From assembly GCF_020907275.1 (NCBI RefSeq), contig NZ_JAJJWI010000001.1, positions 1 to 64,000 of the forward strand: a DNA stretch of 64,000 nt. The letters are read 5' to 3'. The position numbers were made by a program, and so were the translations under genes. Within the stretch, counting starts at the first letter, position 1. The number at the start of each line of letters is the position of its first letter. Shown piece by piece: positions 53,236 through 63,150 of this stretch. The stretch is from Pontibacter silvestris (GTDB lineage: Bacteria > Bacteroidota > Bacteroidia > Cytophagales > Hymenobacteraceae). The notes under the pieces are model-generated. The model made no database searches and was not told the DNA's origin. It was given only the letters and a program-made list of their open reading frames with translations.

Positions 53236-54030
53236 TTATTTATCACTAGGTTTGGCCTGTTGGTGCATGCCTTCTGCGACTACATTATCAGGTAAGATAT
53301 TGCCGGCAGCAGCCATTACTTTGTTTTTTAAGCCTGATACGACCTTATCCTTGCCTGCCATCAAACCTTCATAACCATCTTTAGCCACTGTAGCCGGATC
53401 TGATTTACTGCCTTCTTTTACCATTTTAGCATCTTCCATGTCTGCTTTATGGAAGAAATCTGTATCTGTAGGGCCAGGTAACAGGGCTGTGACAGTAACA
53501 TTGGTATTTTTGGTCTCATTGCGTATTGCTTCTGAAAAAGAGGTGACAAAAGCTTTTGTTGCATGATAAACTGCTTGCAGTGGCCCAGGGATTTCACTCC
53601 CTACTGAAGAAACGTTTAATACTTTACCCTCATTGCGAGCCACCATCTCTCTTAAAAAGTACTTTGTTAAGATCAGGTAAGCTCCAATGTTCAGGTCTAC
53701 AATTTCCAGTTCTCTGTTTATGTCAGTGTCTACAAACTCTCCATACTGGCCTTGCCCGGCATTATTTACTAATGCGTCTACCTGTATTCCTTTGGCTTTG
53801 ATTTCATTACATACTTCAAAGGGGCTCTCCCGTAATGAAAGATCTTTGGCAATAGTTACCACCTCTGTGCCAAATTGTTGTTTAAATTCTGAAGCTGTTT
53901 TGTCAAGTTCTTCCTGGCTGCGGGCTACAATTAACAGGTTATATTGATTTTGAGCAAATTGCTTAGCCAGTTCATAGCCAATGCCATTTGTAGCTCCTGT
54001 AACAAGAGCATATTTTTGATTGTTTGCCAT
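53236..54030 (-). CDS. Short-chain dehydrogenase/reductase
   Basis: A 264-residue SDR. It has the cofactor motif VTGATNGIGYELAKQFAQ, NNAGQGQYG, and the catalytic Ser/Tyr/Lys in NVSSVGSEIPGPLQAVYHATK. The VARS segment after the second strand suggests NADP preference. The C-terminal part (GYEGLMAGKDKVVSGLKNKVMAAAG) resembles the group annotated DltE/YqjQ-like. The substrate is unknown. It is monocistronic, with its own terminator. Confidence 0.9.
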   Translation of the reverse strand: MANNQKYALVTGATNGIGYELAKQFAQNQYNLLIVARSQEELDKTASEFKQQFGTEVVTIAKDLSLRESPFEVCNEIKAKGIQVDALVNNAGQGQYGEFVDTDINRELEIVDLNIGAYLILTKYFLREMVARNEGKVLNVSSVGSEIPGPLQAVYHATKAFVTSFSEAIRNETKNTNVTVTALLPGPTDTDFFHKADMEDAKMVKEGSKSDPATVAKDGYEGLMAGKDKVVSGLKNKVMAAAGNILPDNVVAEGMHQQAKPSDK

Positions 54031-54350
54031 AGCTTGTTGTTCTTGAGGTTTTAACGTTATAACTTTTACAACGGCTTTACCTATGCATTGTTTAAATAAT
54101 TTGAGAAGCCGGACAGTAATATTAACTTTTAATTTTGCTTAGCCTTTTACTGTTCTAAATAGCTGTTTTTGAACCTAAAAGAATAATGTTCTAGTAAAGC
54201 TGTATTCCGTTTGGGCTACAGGCGAATAGTTCAAACTAAGTTATTTCTTTTGATCCAAGCTGGCTTTTCTGGTGTTCGGAAGTGTTGCAGAAAATATGAT
54301 TTTCTGAACTGTCAGAGATCAGTTATTAAGGAAGTTGTGCATATAAAAAG
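54031..54350. other. AT-rich intergenic region, nothing recognised
   Basis: 320 bp between two minus-strand genes. No gene, strong hairpin or clear promoter element was identified. Confidence 0.5.
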
Positions 54351-55268
54351 CTAGTCCTCCTGACTTTGGGGCTTTTTATATTTTAATGCAATGTTTGTCG
54401 GTTCAACATCTCTGTCATGGTTGTTGGCATAAGCTTTGGTTACTTCTGCTCCCAGCATCAAAATTACGGAGGAGTAGAAAACCCATAGAAGCAGCAGAAC
54501 CAGCGACCCAGCTGCGGCATAAATACCCACAATTTCAACACTACCCAAGATGTAGTTGATAATCTGTTTTCCAATCAGGAAAAGAATAGAAGTGATAACT
54601 CCTCCAGCCAATGCATCTTTCCAGGCTACTTTTGCATCTGGCAAGCCTTTATGTACAGTTGTAAAGAAAATTAAAACGACAGCCAGGTAAAAAGAAGTAT
54701 TTATTGTTCGTATAGCAGGCGAAAGATACTGCTCAAAAACATCGCGAAGGTCATCACTAAAAACAGCAATAACTGTATCAAGCAATAAACTAATGCTGAG
54801 CAATAAACCTAAGCCTACCACCATAGCCAGAGCTTTTAATCTGTTTTTTAGAATTTTAAAAAAACTTAAGTTCGGCTTAACTCTTACTTGCCATACTGCA
54901 TTGAGTGCTTTCTGAATGATGAAGAAAATAATAGTGGCACTGTTGATAACTACTAATATACCGATAAGTATGCCCCAGAAACCAGCAGGTATGTTCACTG
55001 CATTTTCAAGAACAGTACTTGCCTGCTCTCCAGCTTTAGGGTTAATCAGGTCTGTAACCTCCTTTACAATTTCTACCCTTACTTGTTCCTGTGCAAAAAA
55101 AGCAGAACCTATCAGCATAAGGACAATTAATATGGCGGGCAATGAAAAGATGGTAAAGAACGCAATGGCAGCACTGTAAACGATAGGTTCGTTGCGCTGA
55201 AAATTTTTTCGGCTGTCTTTAAGTATTTTCCAGGTTTTGTTAAAGAATTTCTTCACACGCGTCATCAA
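54351..55268 (-). CDS. YihY/BrkB-family inner-membrane protein
   Basis: A 305-residue membrane protein of the YihY/BrkB family with about six membrane segments. Its start (RNFQRNEPIVYSAAIAFFTIFSLPAILIVL) and the core YLAVVLIFFTTVHKGLPDAKVAWKDALAGGVITSILFLIGKQIINYILG are diagnostic, as is VEIVGIYAAAGSLVLLLLWVFYSSVILMLGAEVTKAYA. Once thought to be RNase BN, the family is now considered an envelope or transport protein of unclear role. It is followed by a polar C-terminal tail. The DUF2382 gene is 218 bp upstream on the same strand. Confidence 0.92.
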   Translation of the reverse strand: MMTRVKKFFNKTWKILKDSRKNFQRNEPIVYSAAIAFFTIFSLPAILIVLMLIGSAFFAQEQVRVEIVKEVTDLINPKAGEQASTVLENAVNIPAGFWGILIGILVVINSATIIFFIIQKALNAVWQVRVKPNLSFFKILKNRLKALAMVVGLGLLLSISLLLDTVIAVFSDDLRDVFEQYLSPAIRTINTSFYLAVVLIFFTTVHKGLPDAKVAWKDALAGGVITSILFLIGKQIINYILGSVEIVGIYAAAGSLVLLLLWVFYSSVILMLGAEVTKAYANNHDRDVEPTNIALKYKKPQSQED

Positions 55269-55425
55269 TCACCCTTGCTGGTTTAGGAGAGCTTTATATT
55301 TGTATGTAAACGCCGCAGTTACTCTGTAGGTTAGTTAATTTTAAAACCATCATGCTCTAAGCAGAAAGAAGCATACGTTTATAAGTTGCTTTTTCGTATA
55401 GTTTGCAATCTGGCAAATACAGAAA

Positions 55426-55453
55426 AGCGGTAGCCTGTAAACAAGCTACCGCT
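55426..55453 (-). terminator. Terminator of the DUF2382 gene
   Basis: AGCGGTAGC (55426-55434) pairs with GCTACCGCT (55445-55453), followed on the minus strand by TTTTC. Confidence 0.7.
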
Positions 55454-55486
55454 CTCCAAAATATATGTTGTTTACCTTTTCCTGAC

Positions 55487-56275
55487 TTAGATACCAGTTG
55501 GTCTGTTCAGGTCAGTATCTTTATCCAAATCATCAATTTCTACGTCTGTTTTACGTACAGTTCCCTTGATGTTTTCGTCGTGTTCTTCTACTTCTGTGCC
55601 AAAGCTTACTTCTTCCACAACTCGGGCTTGCTTATCAACCATAGGTACTTCTGCATGTTCAGTAACATTGATGTCACCCGCTTTAAGTTTTGTGAAGTCT
55701 GCTTCCGTAGCAGGGCGATTAGTAGGAGTGCGCTCTACCCAAACATGCTCCTGGCGAAGACGCAGATGCTCTTCTACCGGGCGCTCAATAATACGGCTTC
55801 TCAGGCGAATTCCCCCGGTTTCAACCTCTCTTTTGCCCACCTCAAGTTGCTCTTCAATAATGGGAATAGTGCTTTCTGCGTGTTCTTCTCTTACACCTGT
55901 AGCCGTTGTACCTGTTCCGCTGCGGTACTGAGAGGCACGCTCATCAATATCTACGGCGCCATATTCGTCTAATATGTCGGCGGCCCGTTCCGCTTCCGCT
56001 GGAGACTGAACATGTACCGTTACAATAGCGCTGCGCCTGGCAACATTAGAATATCTGCTTGTGTCATCGTCATTGCCAAACAAAGAGCTGAAGAAGTTAC
56101 TAATACTATCATTGTCTTCTTCGTTATAGGTGTCAGTAGAAGTGCCTGTGCCACTTGTTGCACTTTGGTCTGCTATATCTATGTTTTCCCGGGTAAATCC
56201 GCTATTCGTAAGTTGCATAGCGGCATCCTGCGCCTCTGTCAGGCTATCAAAAATTCCTATTACTGTCTGTGCCAT
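55487..56275 (-). CDS. YsnF/AvaK-type stress protein with DUF2382 domain
   Basis: A 262-residue cytoplasmic protein. The N-terminal ~100 residues (TVIGIFDSLTEAQDAAMQLTNSG onward) resemble the GSP17M general-stress domain. The C-terminal DUF2382 region starts at ESTIPIIEEQLEVGKREVETGG and continues with RLRSRIIERPVEEHLRLRQEHVWVERTP. The whole protein is acidic. Relatives are induced by desiccation, salt or general stress; their biochemical role is not known. It is a single transcription unit with its own terminator. Confidence 0.9.
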   Translation of the reverse strand: MAQTVIGIFDSLTEAQDAAMQLTNSGFTRENIDIADQSATSGTGTSTDTYNEEDNDSISNFFSSLFGNDDDTSRYSNVARRSAIVTVHVQSPAEAERAADILDEYGAVDIDERASQYRSGTGTTATGVREEHAESTIPIIEEQLEVGKREVETGGIRLRSRIIERPVEEHLRLRQEHVWVERTPTNRPATEADFTKLKAGDINVTEHAEVPMVDKQARVVEEVSFGTEVEEHDENIKGTVRKTDVEIDDLDKDTDLNRPTGI

Positions 56276-56767
56276 TGTTAATTAAGTTTATTTTCTGTTT
56301 TATTAATTTTTTAACTGAATAAGATTCAGTTTGCAATGTGAATACGGGCTGATAAAATAAATGTTTGGTATAATAAGTTATTGAAATTTAGGTATATATG
56401 GATGCTGTTGTAGATGTTTTTATAATGTAAGCAAGAATATGGGTATAGGTGAATAAATTGGATTATATTTATAATAAAGCAGGTTGTTTGATACTAACTG
56501 GCTGATTTATAAAAGAATAGCTTCTATTACAAAGAGGTTTAATAAGTTGTGTTTCTCAGAGGAAGATATTGAAAATGAACAAGCTTTGTTAACTTTAAAG
56601 TAAAGTGGAAAAATAGATGTGGTTTTTTTAAAATAGAAAAGACATATTTACTTAAGTTAACGGCATAAATTCAGAGTTGCCTTTAAGTAAAGAGGCCTTG
56701 CAAAATTTCTTCTGCAAAGCCTTCTTACTTAAATAATATTTGCTGTGGTAGTTATCACATAATTAAA
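56276..56767. other. AT-rich intergenic region with a GH27 terminator hairpin
   Basis: 492 bp with no gene. A 21-nt-arm imperfect hairpin (56682-56702 against 56713-56733, three mismatches) lies beyond the end of the minus-strand GH27 gene and probably acts as its terminator. The rest is very AT-rich and featureless by eye. Confidence 0.5.
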
Positions 56768-58621
56768 CTATATCTTTTTCTTTTTTACAGGAGAGATTCT
56801 ATAAAGGCCGGCACCATGACGATTTAAAGCTGGTGCAAATTCTCCTTTGAACATACCCATGTCTTTTCCTGACCATAAGTCCTTGACCTTAGCGGCTTCA
56901 AAACCAAGCTGTTTTAGCTGAACGGCTACCTTCGCTGAATTGGGAGGCATAGGACCTGCAGGTTCCTCTGTAAACACCAGGAACTTAACTGTTGCCCCAA
57001 CATTTTGGTCAGCACCTGCTTTATCTAAGCCAACCAAAGCTCTAAATCTTGTATAGCCTTTGGGTAGCGTGTACTCAATAACTGAATTAGAATGCGTACC
57101 TATACCGTTGGCATATTGGTTATCGTTTACGATAAGAGGGCTTCCTGCCACACCAGCGTTTACTGTTGCTTTTCCCCAACCTGATTTTGCTTTATCCCAT
57201 TTGAGGGAAGTTAGTTGGAGGGAATCTCCTTTTTCGTTGTATAAGGTAGGGGCAATCCAGTTGGCATGATCCCATTCAATGCCATCTTCGGCATCTGTTA
57301 CAGCCAAATATAACTTTGTCGCTCCTGAAATATCAATGTCCAGAAGTTGGCCAGCTTCCTTTGTTTGCCTGTTGATGACTTCACTTGTCCAGATTGCTTT
57401 GCTTTCTACAGCCTCTACCTGATCGGCAATGTTAAATAGGGCCAGGTACTTATCTCCTGTTTCAGGATCGTCTGCCACCCAGCCAACCTGGTGTTCTGTA
57501 TGAAACAGTTCTTTGTTGTTTGTACTGTTGTTTAGCACGTTTAACACATCTTTGTTCGTCAGCAGCGAAAGCGTAAAGTCATCATTGCTGGGCAAGTCAC
57601 CCCCAAACATTAATGGGGACTTAAAGATTGACCATAGCGTCATGAGCGTATACTGCTCATCTTTGGTGAAAGCAGTCATGCGGTCATCACCTCTTTCTCC
57701 TCTTATACTCAGGCGGCCCAGCGGCAGCATGTCCCCATCTGGGTAAGCGCCTGGTTTACGGTACTGGTTCCAGCGTGCAAATACATCAAAGTGCTCCTTA
57801 AGCTGTAGCCAGCTATCCCAGAAATCGCCTACGGTACGCCACATGTTGGCATGCTGCTGTACGTGATGTGCTTTATCTACTGGTGTTTCTCCCGGTGAGG
57901 TGCTAAGCACAATTTTGCGCCCAGTCCTATCAATTGCCTTGCGGATCATTTCTACTTCACCGGCAAAATAAATAGGGGAGGAGAGATCATCTATTTTAAC
58001 AAAGTCAAGCCCCCAGGATGCATACAGGTCAAACAGAGAATTATAGTACTCCTGCGACCCAGGCTTGCCAGGCACAATAGTGTACATATCCCGCAGCCAT
58101 CGGCACTGATCTTCTTCAGAATAAATATCCTGTGCTGTTGCTGTACTGCCTTTAATTGGTAGGTTTTGTTTAACGGCTACTACCGGAATTCCTCGCATAA
58201 TGTGTATACCGAATTTGAGGCCTTTGCTGTGTACATAATCGGCTAGCGGCTTAAAACCTTTTCCGTTTGCAGCAGAGGGGAAGCGGTTAATAGCAGGAAT
58301 AAACCGCCCATATTCATCAATATTGTACTCAGGGTTGGTTTGGTTGTATCCATGTGCCTTATCGTTGCTGACGTACCAGCGAATATCCACGACCACGTAT
58401 TCCCAACCCGAAGATTTCAGGTTCTTAGCCATGTAATCTGCATTAGCCTTTACTTCTGCTTCTGTGACTGTTGGCCCGTAACTATCCCAACTGTTCCAAC
58501 CCATAGGTGGTGTGGCTGCCCACTGATGAAAATCTTTCTGCTTGGTTACTTTTTGTGCAAGACTGGCACCAGTAGCCAGACCAAATAGTGAAAGAGACAG
58601 AGCAAGTGTTGCTATCTTCAT
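56768..58621 (-). CDS. GH27-family alpha-galactosidase with C-terminal NPCBM-like domain
   Basis: A 617-residue secreted enzyme with a signal peptide (MKIATLALSLSLFGLATGASLAQ). The GH27 barrel opens with TPPMGWNSWDSYGPTVTEAEV, and the nucleophile Asp lies in GLDFVKIDD. A beta-sandwich domain follows. The C-terminal ~140 residues, with SLQLTSLKWDKAKSGWG, ANGIGTHSNSVIEYTLPKGY and RFRALVGLDKAG, match the NPCBM carbohydrate-binding type. It hydrolyses terminal alpha-galactose from glycans such as galactomannan or raffinose-type sugars. It stands alone, with no Sus genes beside it. Confidence 0.92.
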   Translation of the reverse strand: MKIATLALSLSLFGLATGASLAQKVTKQKDFHQWAATPPMGWNSWDSYGPTVTEAEVKANADYMAKNLKSSGWEYVVVDIRWYVSNDKAHGYNQTNPEYNIDEYGRFIPAINRFPSAANGKGFKPLADYVHSKGLKFGIHIMRGIPVVAVKQNLPIKGSTATAQDIYSEEDQCRWLRDMYTIVPGKPGSQEYYNSLFDLYASWGLDFVKIDDLSSPIYFAGEVEMIRKAIDRTGRKIVLSTSPGETPVDKAHHVQQHANMWRTVGDFWDSWLQLKEHFDVFARWNQYRKPGAYPDGDMLPLGRLSIRGERGDDRMTAFTKDEQYTLMTLWSIFKSPLMFGGDLPSNDDFTLSLLTNKDVLNVLNNSTNNKELFHTEHQVGWVADDPETGDKYLALFNIADQVEAVESKAIWTSEVINRQTKEAGQLLDIDISGATKLYLAVTDAEDGIEWDHANWIAPTLYNEKGDSLQLTSLKWDKAKSGWGKATVNAGVAGSPLIVNDNQYANGIGTHSNSVIEYTLPKGYTRFRALVGLDKAGADQNVGATVKFLVFTEEPAGPMPPNSAKVAVQLKQLGFEAAKVKDLWSGKDMGMFKGEFAPALNRHGAGLYRISPVKKKKI

Positions 58622-58992
58622 AAGCTTTGTTAATACTTTTAATGCTGAATATTCAGAAAAGAACTAAGCAGAGTAGACATTGCTTTTAGTCAATATACTG
58701 CTGCTGCTGCGTTTTAAGAACTGTCTAATTAACGTTTATTAGGTGATTAATAAAAGTTCTTTAGTGAATTTATTGCAGCATATTCGACAGAGCTACTTAT
58801 TAGCTGGAGTAATAGGTGACGTGAGGGCGCGTAAAGATAGCCAACTAATACTTGCCTGTGCCTTTTGGCGAGCGAACTATCAAAAAAAATAAATAACTTG
58901 ACAAAACGCTGGATACTTTGTAACCTAACGAAAGTTTAAGAGCTAAAACAATCTTGTGCTTTGCAATCATATATCTATCATAAAAATATATT
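58622..58992. other. Divergent intergenic region, nothing firm
   Basis: 371 bp between the divergent GH27 and GAF genes. It should hold both promoters, but no clear -33/-7 pair with proper spacing was found, and no gene. Confidence 0.45.
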
Positions 58993-59481
58993 ATGCATAC
59001 TGAAATCTCCTCTATTCTTACTTCTATCCAAAATACTATGGCTGAAATAAACTGGCAGCAACTGCTGGAAAGCGTTGTTGCTGCTTTTGATTGTTCTACT
59101 GGTACTATGCATACCTTGGACAAAAGTACTAATTTGCTAGTTCTGCAGGCGTACCAGGGGATACCGCCTTTCCTGTTGCCTAAAATGCAAACTATTCCTA
59201 TTGGTAAGGGTATGGCAGGCATCGCAGCTGAACGTAGAAAGCCTGTAGAAATGTGTAATCTGCAAACAGATGAATCTGGGGTGGCTCGCCCTGCGGCAAA
59301 AGAAACAAAGGTAGAAGGGTCTATTGCTGTTCCTATGCTGTTGGAAGGGGAGTTATATGGTGTATTCGGAATAGCGAAGCCTGTCCCTTATGACTTTACG
59401 GAAGAGGAAATCAGCAATCTAATGAAGATAGGGGAGGAAATAAGCCGATATGTTCGTGCTAATTCTGCTCAAGTTTCTTGA
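58993..59481 (+). CDS. GAF-domain protein
   Basis: A 162-residue protein made of one GAF domain. The region FDCSTGTMHTLDKSTNLLVLQAYQGIPPFLL, then IPIGKGMAGIAAERRKPVEMCNLQTD and KVEGSIAVPMLLEGELYGVFGIAKP, is the complete fold. No kinase, PAS or output domain is attached, so it is a stand-alone small-molecule or redox sensor, possibly a phosphodiesterase-like or methionine-sulfoxide-type relative. It has no signal peptide. A hairpin follows the stop. Confidence 0.85.
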   Translation: MHTEISSILTSIQNTMAEINWQQLLESVVAAFDCSTGTMHTLDKSTNLLVLQAYQGIPPFLLPKMQTIPIGKGMAGIAAERRKPVEMCNLQTDESGVARPAAKETKVEGSIAVPMLLEGELYGVFGIAKPVPYDFTEEEISNLMKIGEEISRYVRANSAQVS

Positions 59482-59500
59482 TTGTCTTACAAAACATAAT

Positions 59501-59550
59501 AGTATTTCTAGGAGAGCGATCATAAGATTATTACTCTCCTAGCAAATACT
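59501..59550. terminator. Terminator after the GAF gene
   Basis: AGTATTTCTAGGAGAG (59501-59516) pairs with CTCTCCTAGCAAATACT (59534-59550), with one bulged base. Confidence 0.65.
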
Positions 59551-59600
59551 ATTCAACAGGATGCGAAACAAAACTAATGCTGCTATTCACTTTCTGTAGC

Positions 59601-59882
59601 TTACTTGTTAAATCTATTATCGTATTCTTCATCAAAGTCTTCCTCATGTTCATCATCCCAGAAGTAGTCGAAGCCTTCTTCGTCATCTTCCGCAAAAATA
59701 GACGTACTGCTGATGTGGTGACTTTCTTCTTTTAGATAATCTTCTGAATTCAGTTTAAATAAGAGGCTGTTATAAAGCTGTAATTCTACTTCGTTTTTAT
59801 CTTCTTGCAGTTTCTCAAACATAGATTTTACTGCAGTTCTTAATCTGACCAGTTCACTGTCATTTAATACCAACTGTTTCAT
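59601..59882 (-). CDS. Small protein with an acidic tail, unknown function
   Basis: A 93-residue soluble protein. The N-terminal half is helical (LNDSELVRLRTAVKSMFEKLQ, then NEVELQLYNSLLFKLNSEDYL). The C-terminal ~27 residues are very acidic and aromatic (EDDEEGFDYFWDDEHEED). No family is recognised. Acidic tails like this can mimic nucleic acid or bind basic proteins, but no function is claimed. It converges on the GAF gene. Confidence 0.65.
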   Translation of the reverse strand: MKQLVLNDSELVRLRTAVKSMFEKLQEDKNEVELQLYNSLLFKLNSEDYLKEESHHISSTSIFAEDDEEGFDYFWDDEHEEDFDEEYDNRFNK

Positions 59883-60162
59883 TGCTATAGTTAATCTGAT
59901 TCACAAGGGCAATATTATAAAGCGGGTAGAACAAAAAATAGTTGTTTACTTTATTTAACAAATAAATGATAATAAGGAAGGTGTTGATAACAAAAGTTTT
60001 ACACGCTGTAGCATCTAAGGTATAACCTTGTTAAAGTTTAGCTGGTAAAGTCAACTATGGTGTGCTGGCAGGCATATGAAACATAAGAAGAACTGTATTC
60101 ATATAGGCAACGAAATCTAAAATGTTTACAGTGCCGTACTTAAATAATAAAAAACGTTAGAT

Positions 60163-60258
60163 ATGGATCCACTTAAAATAATGTCTACTATAGCAATTCC
60201 TGCGGCGATAGCTGTGTTGGGGTACAGAATAGCACTTCTAATCATTAATAAGGGGTAG
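60163..60258 (+). CDS. Possible 31-residue single-pass membrane peptide
   Basis: An ATG at 60163 opens a 31-codon frame ending with TAG at 60256-60258. It begins MDPLKIMSTIAIPAAIAVLG and ends ..LLIINKG, forming one continuous hydrophobic helix with a charged residue near the middle and Lys at the end. A perfect-arm terminator follows 60 bp later, and no other gene is present between 59.9 and 60.5 kb. The start lacks a Shine-Dalgarno match, which is common here. It may be a small membrane protein or a chance frame. Confidence 0.4.
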   Translation: MDPLKIMSTIAIPAAIAVLGYRIALLIINKG

Positions 60259-60317
60259 TTAAACCGATGCTGCAATAACTAAAGGGCAGCTAAAAATAAG
60301 AATAAAATTAATTGTAC

Positions 60318-60350
60318 AAAAAGAGGCTGTTTATACTAGCCTCTTTTTGC
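60318..60350 (+). terminator. Terminator after the small membrane peptide
   Basis: Perfect 11-bp arms AAAAAGAGGCT (60318-60328) and AGCCTCTTTTT (60338-60348), with a T-run continuing after the stem. Confidence 0.75.
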
Positions 60351-60513
60351 TTTTATGCTAACTTTGATGCTCCAAATGCTTGTTATACAGTACAGGAGTG
60401 GTTATTTTGCTTTTTTACCCTTTATAAAGCTTCTTATATAAAATAGGACCAATTTTTGGCTTAATATAATACACCTTTCTTCTTGCCTTTGAAACACCTT
60501 TACCAATTTATAA

Positions 60514-63150
60514 ATGAAACAAATATTTCTCCTGCTGCTTGGTTTGCTTTTGCTAAGCAAGCAGGCCTATTCTCAGAAAGTCGTAAAACTACAGACATTC
60601 GATTTTCCAGATAGTAGAAGCGGCTATTTGTTTGCCGGAAATAACTTTTACCTGAATAAAGACACCTATTTTAATGTGCTGAATCTGAATTCCGGAAGTA
60701 GTTCAGTAGTTACTAAACCTGCACAACCAAAATTAGAGCCAGGCATCACTTTTGGAGCTTTAGGCACTTCGGTAATTTTTACAGATGCCGATAATCAAGG
60801 TGTTTATGTTGCAGATAATGCGGACTATCAGGTATTTAGCGGAAGCATAGGCATTCAACAAATTGTTACGGGAAAAAACTCAGCTTTCATGATCTATTTA
60901 GATCCATTTGAAGGTTTTAAGATGATCGAGATCGATAATTCAACTTATAACCCTAAGAAATTCTGGATAACAGGGGCGGAGGCAAACTTAAAGATGGAGT
61001 ACGATGAAACAGAAGACCTTATATTCTTCAGTAATACTACTTCTCCTAATACTGTAGCTCTTTATGTTTCGGACGGCGATTACAGTAGCACAGTACTGCT
61101 GAGTAATGTAGAGGAAAGTGCTGATGAAACCATCTCTAACTCCTTTTTTCTTAACAATGGCAGCGAAATACATTTTGTTAATATCACCTATCTGAATGCT
61201 AATCCATCCAGGCTCTTTAGCCATGTGTATAAGCTTTCCGAAAGTGGTGTTACCAATGTAGGTTCTTTTACTGATTTTAAACCATACCCTAACCAGAATT
61301 TTGTTAAGAACAATGTAATGTACGGGTACAATACTGCAAGCAAAGGAGTTGTAAAGTCAGATGCGAGTGGTTCTGCTACGCTGCTTCCATCTGAAAACTT
61401 TGTGAGTTTTGAAGGAGAATATAATGCAAAGGTCCTGTTTACAATACCAAGCAGTGCCAGCACACTAGGCGATTCGCTAGTTACTTTATACGAAACGGAT
61501 GGAACAGCAACTGGTACTCGTGCCATAGCAGATAAAATAGATGCCTTTTTTAAAAATGGAGATCCCATTACAGTACATAAAGGAATGCTTTACTTTATAA
61601 GGCGCGATGAAGCAATAGGAGCAGAGCTTTTTAAGTATGACGGGCAGCATGTATCAATGGTGGAGGATGTTGTTGTAGGGCCGGAGGGGCTGCAAAACGT
61701 GCAGTTCTATGTGTATGAAGATGAGTTATATTTTACAACACAACCATCTGATAACCCGAAGCAGCTAAATATCTACAAGCTATCGGATACTGCCAACACG
61801 ATACACTTAAGCGCTTATGCCGATCTTAATGCTAACGGAACAAAGGACACAGAAGAGCCTTACCTGCTTAACCAGCAGTTTTCGCTAAACGGTAATGGAC
61901 TTACTGTTTTCTCCAATCAGGAGACGATCAGCTTAAACTTAGAAGATGGTTCATATACCTTGTCTTTAAAACCAACCACCGGCTGGACCACAGCAGACAA
62001 AACAAGTACAGCCATTAATCTGCCAGAAGATAGCGGCAAAAGTTATAGCTTAGGCTTAACTCCAGAGCAGGAAACTACTAAGGTGGATGCCTCCCTTATG
62101 TCCGATGCTTCCCGTTGCGGTTTTCCGACTACTTATATGTTGCATTACAGTAACAACGGCTTTACAGAGGTTAGCGGTACTATAAAACTTAAACCAGAGG
62201 CAAAATTTAATTACGAATCAGCGTTGCCGGCTCCAAGTGAAATTAGCGCAGACACCCTGATCTGGTATATAAATGAATTGGGGATTGGCCAAAAAGGTAA
62301 AATTACCTTAAACTTTACCATGCCAGGAGTTGAAAACATTGGAGATACACTTATTTCTGAATTATTTACCAATTTCAGAGCATTGCATAACGCTACATTT
62401 TATGCCGATACGACAACGCTACAGCAAATCCTGACTTGTTCTTACGACCCGAATGACATACAGGCAAACCCAGCAGGTTTGGGAGAAAAGCACCTGACAC
62501 TGAAGAACCAGGTGCTGGAATACCTTATCCGCTTCCAGAACATGGGCACAGACAAAGCTTTTAACATTGTAGTAAAAAATGTACTTCAGGAGGAGCTGGA
62601 CCTAAGTAGTTTTCAGGTTATCGGAAGCAGCCACAACATGTATACTGTTATAGAAGGAAACGAGTTAAGCTTTCATTTTGATAATATTGAGCTCCCGGAT
62701 GATAAGGCAGATGAGCCAGGTAGCCACGGTTATATACTATATCGCATCAAACCTGTTCATGGGCTGCCAGATAGTACCATAATCAACAATCTGGCTTTTA
62801 TTTACTTTGACTACAACCCGGCTATTGAAACAAATATTGCCTACAATACTTTAGTAGATAAATTTCCGGAGGCCAAAAGAACTCCTTTAGGACTAGAAGA
62901 TGAATTCAACAGCTTCTTTACTATTTATCCAAATCCGGCTAAAGAATACATAAAGGTTTTCTGGAAGGCAGAAGGAAGTGATAATCCGACTTTTACGTTG
63001 CACAACAGTGTTGGCCAACAGGCCAAACCACAGATAAGCGAGAATAAGAGTGAAGCCATCATAAACCTGTCTAAGCTTGCGAAAGGGCTATACTTCCTTA
63101 AAGTTAGCTACCAGAACAAAGTCTTATTAAAAAGAATAATGGTGCAGTAG
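60514..63150 (+). CDS. Large T9SS-secreted protein with ELWxxDG-like, DUF7619-type and sorting domains
   Basis: An 878-residue exported protein. The signal peptide is MKQIFLLLLGLLLLSKQAYSQ. The first ~430 residues carry hyalin-like repeats (YETDGTATGTRAIADK, AELFKYDGQHVSMVEDVV). A region CSYDPNDIQANPAGLG to FIYFDYNPAIETN (about 650-775) matches the DUF7619-like conserved domain. The last ~75 residues (FTIYPNPAKEYIKV to LLKRIMVQ) are a type IX secretion C-terminal sorting domain. It is probably displayed or released at the surface and may be an adhesin. It ends in a strong terminator. Confidence 0.88.
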   Translation: MKQIFLLLLGLLLLSKQAYSQKVVKLQTFDFPDSRSGYLFAGNNFYLNKDTYFNVLNLNSGSSSVVTKPAQPKLEPGITFGALGTSVIFTDADNQGVYVADNADYQVFSGSIGIQQIVTGKNSAFMIYLDPFEGFKMIEIDNSTYNPKKFWITGAEANLKMEYDETEDLIFFSNTTSPNTVALYVSDGDYSSTVLLSNVEESADETISNSFFLNNGSEIHFVNITYLNANPSRLFSHVYKLSESGVTNVGSFTDFKPYPNQNFVKNNVMYGYNTASKGVVKSDASGSATLLPSENFVSFEGEYNAKVLFTIPSSASTLGDSLVTLYETDGTATGTRAIADKIDAFFKNGDPITVHKGMLYFIRRDEAIGAELFKYDGQHVSMVEDVVVGPEGLQNVQFYVYEDELYFTTQPSDNPKQLNIYKLSDTANTIHLSAYADLNANGTKDTEEPYLLNQQFSLNGNGLTVFSNQETISLNLEDGSYTLSLKPTTGWTTADKTSTAINLPEDSGKSYSLGLTPEQETTKVDASLMSDASRCGFPTTYMLHYSNNGFTEVSGTIKLKPEAKFNYESALPAPSEISADTLIWYINELGIGQKGKITLNFTMPGVENIGDTLISELFTNFRALHNATFYADTTTLQQILTCSYDPNDIQANPAGLGEKHLTLKNQVLEYLIRFQNMGTDKAFNIVVKNVLQEELDLSSFQVIGSSHNMYTVIEGNELSFHFDNIELPDDKADEPGSHGYILYRIKPVHGLPDSTIINNLAFIYFDYNPAIETNIAYNTLVDKFPEAKRTPLGLEDEFNSFFTIYPNPAKEYIKVFWKAEGSDNPTFTLHNSVGQQAKPQISENKSEAIINLSKLAKGLYFLKVSYQNKVLLKRIMVQ

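Noticed and set aside
55403..55972. A 189-codon plus-strand frame opposite the DUF2382 gene
   Set aside because: Antisense to a clear family member; the translation is rich in Cys, Ser and Phe in a way typical of noise.
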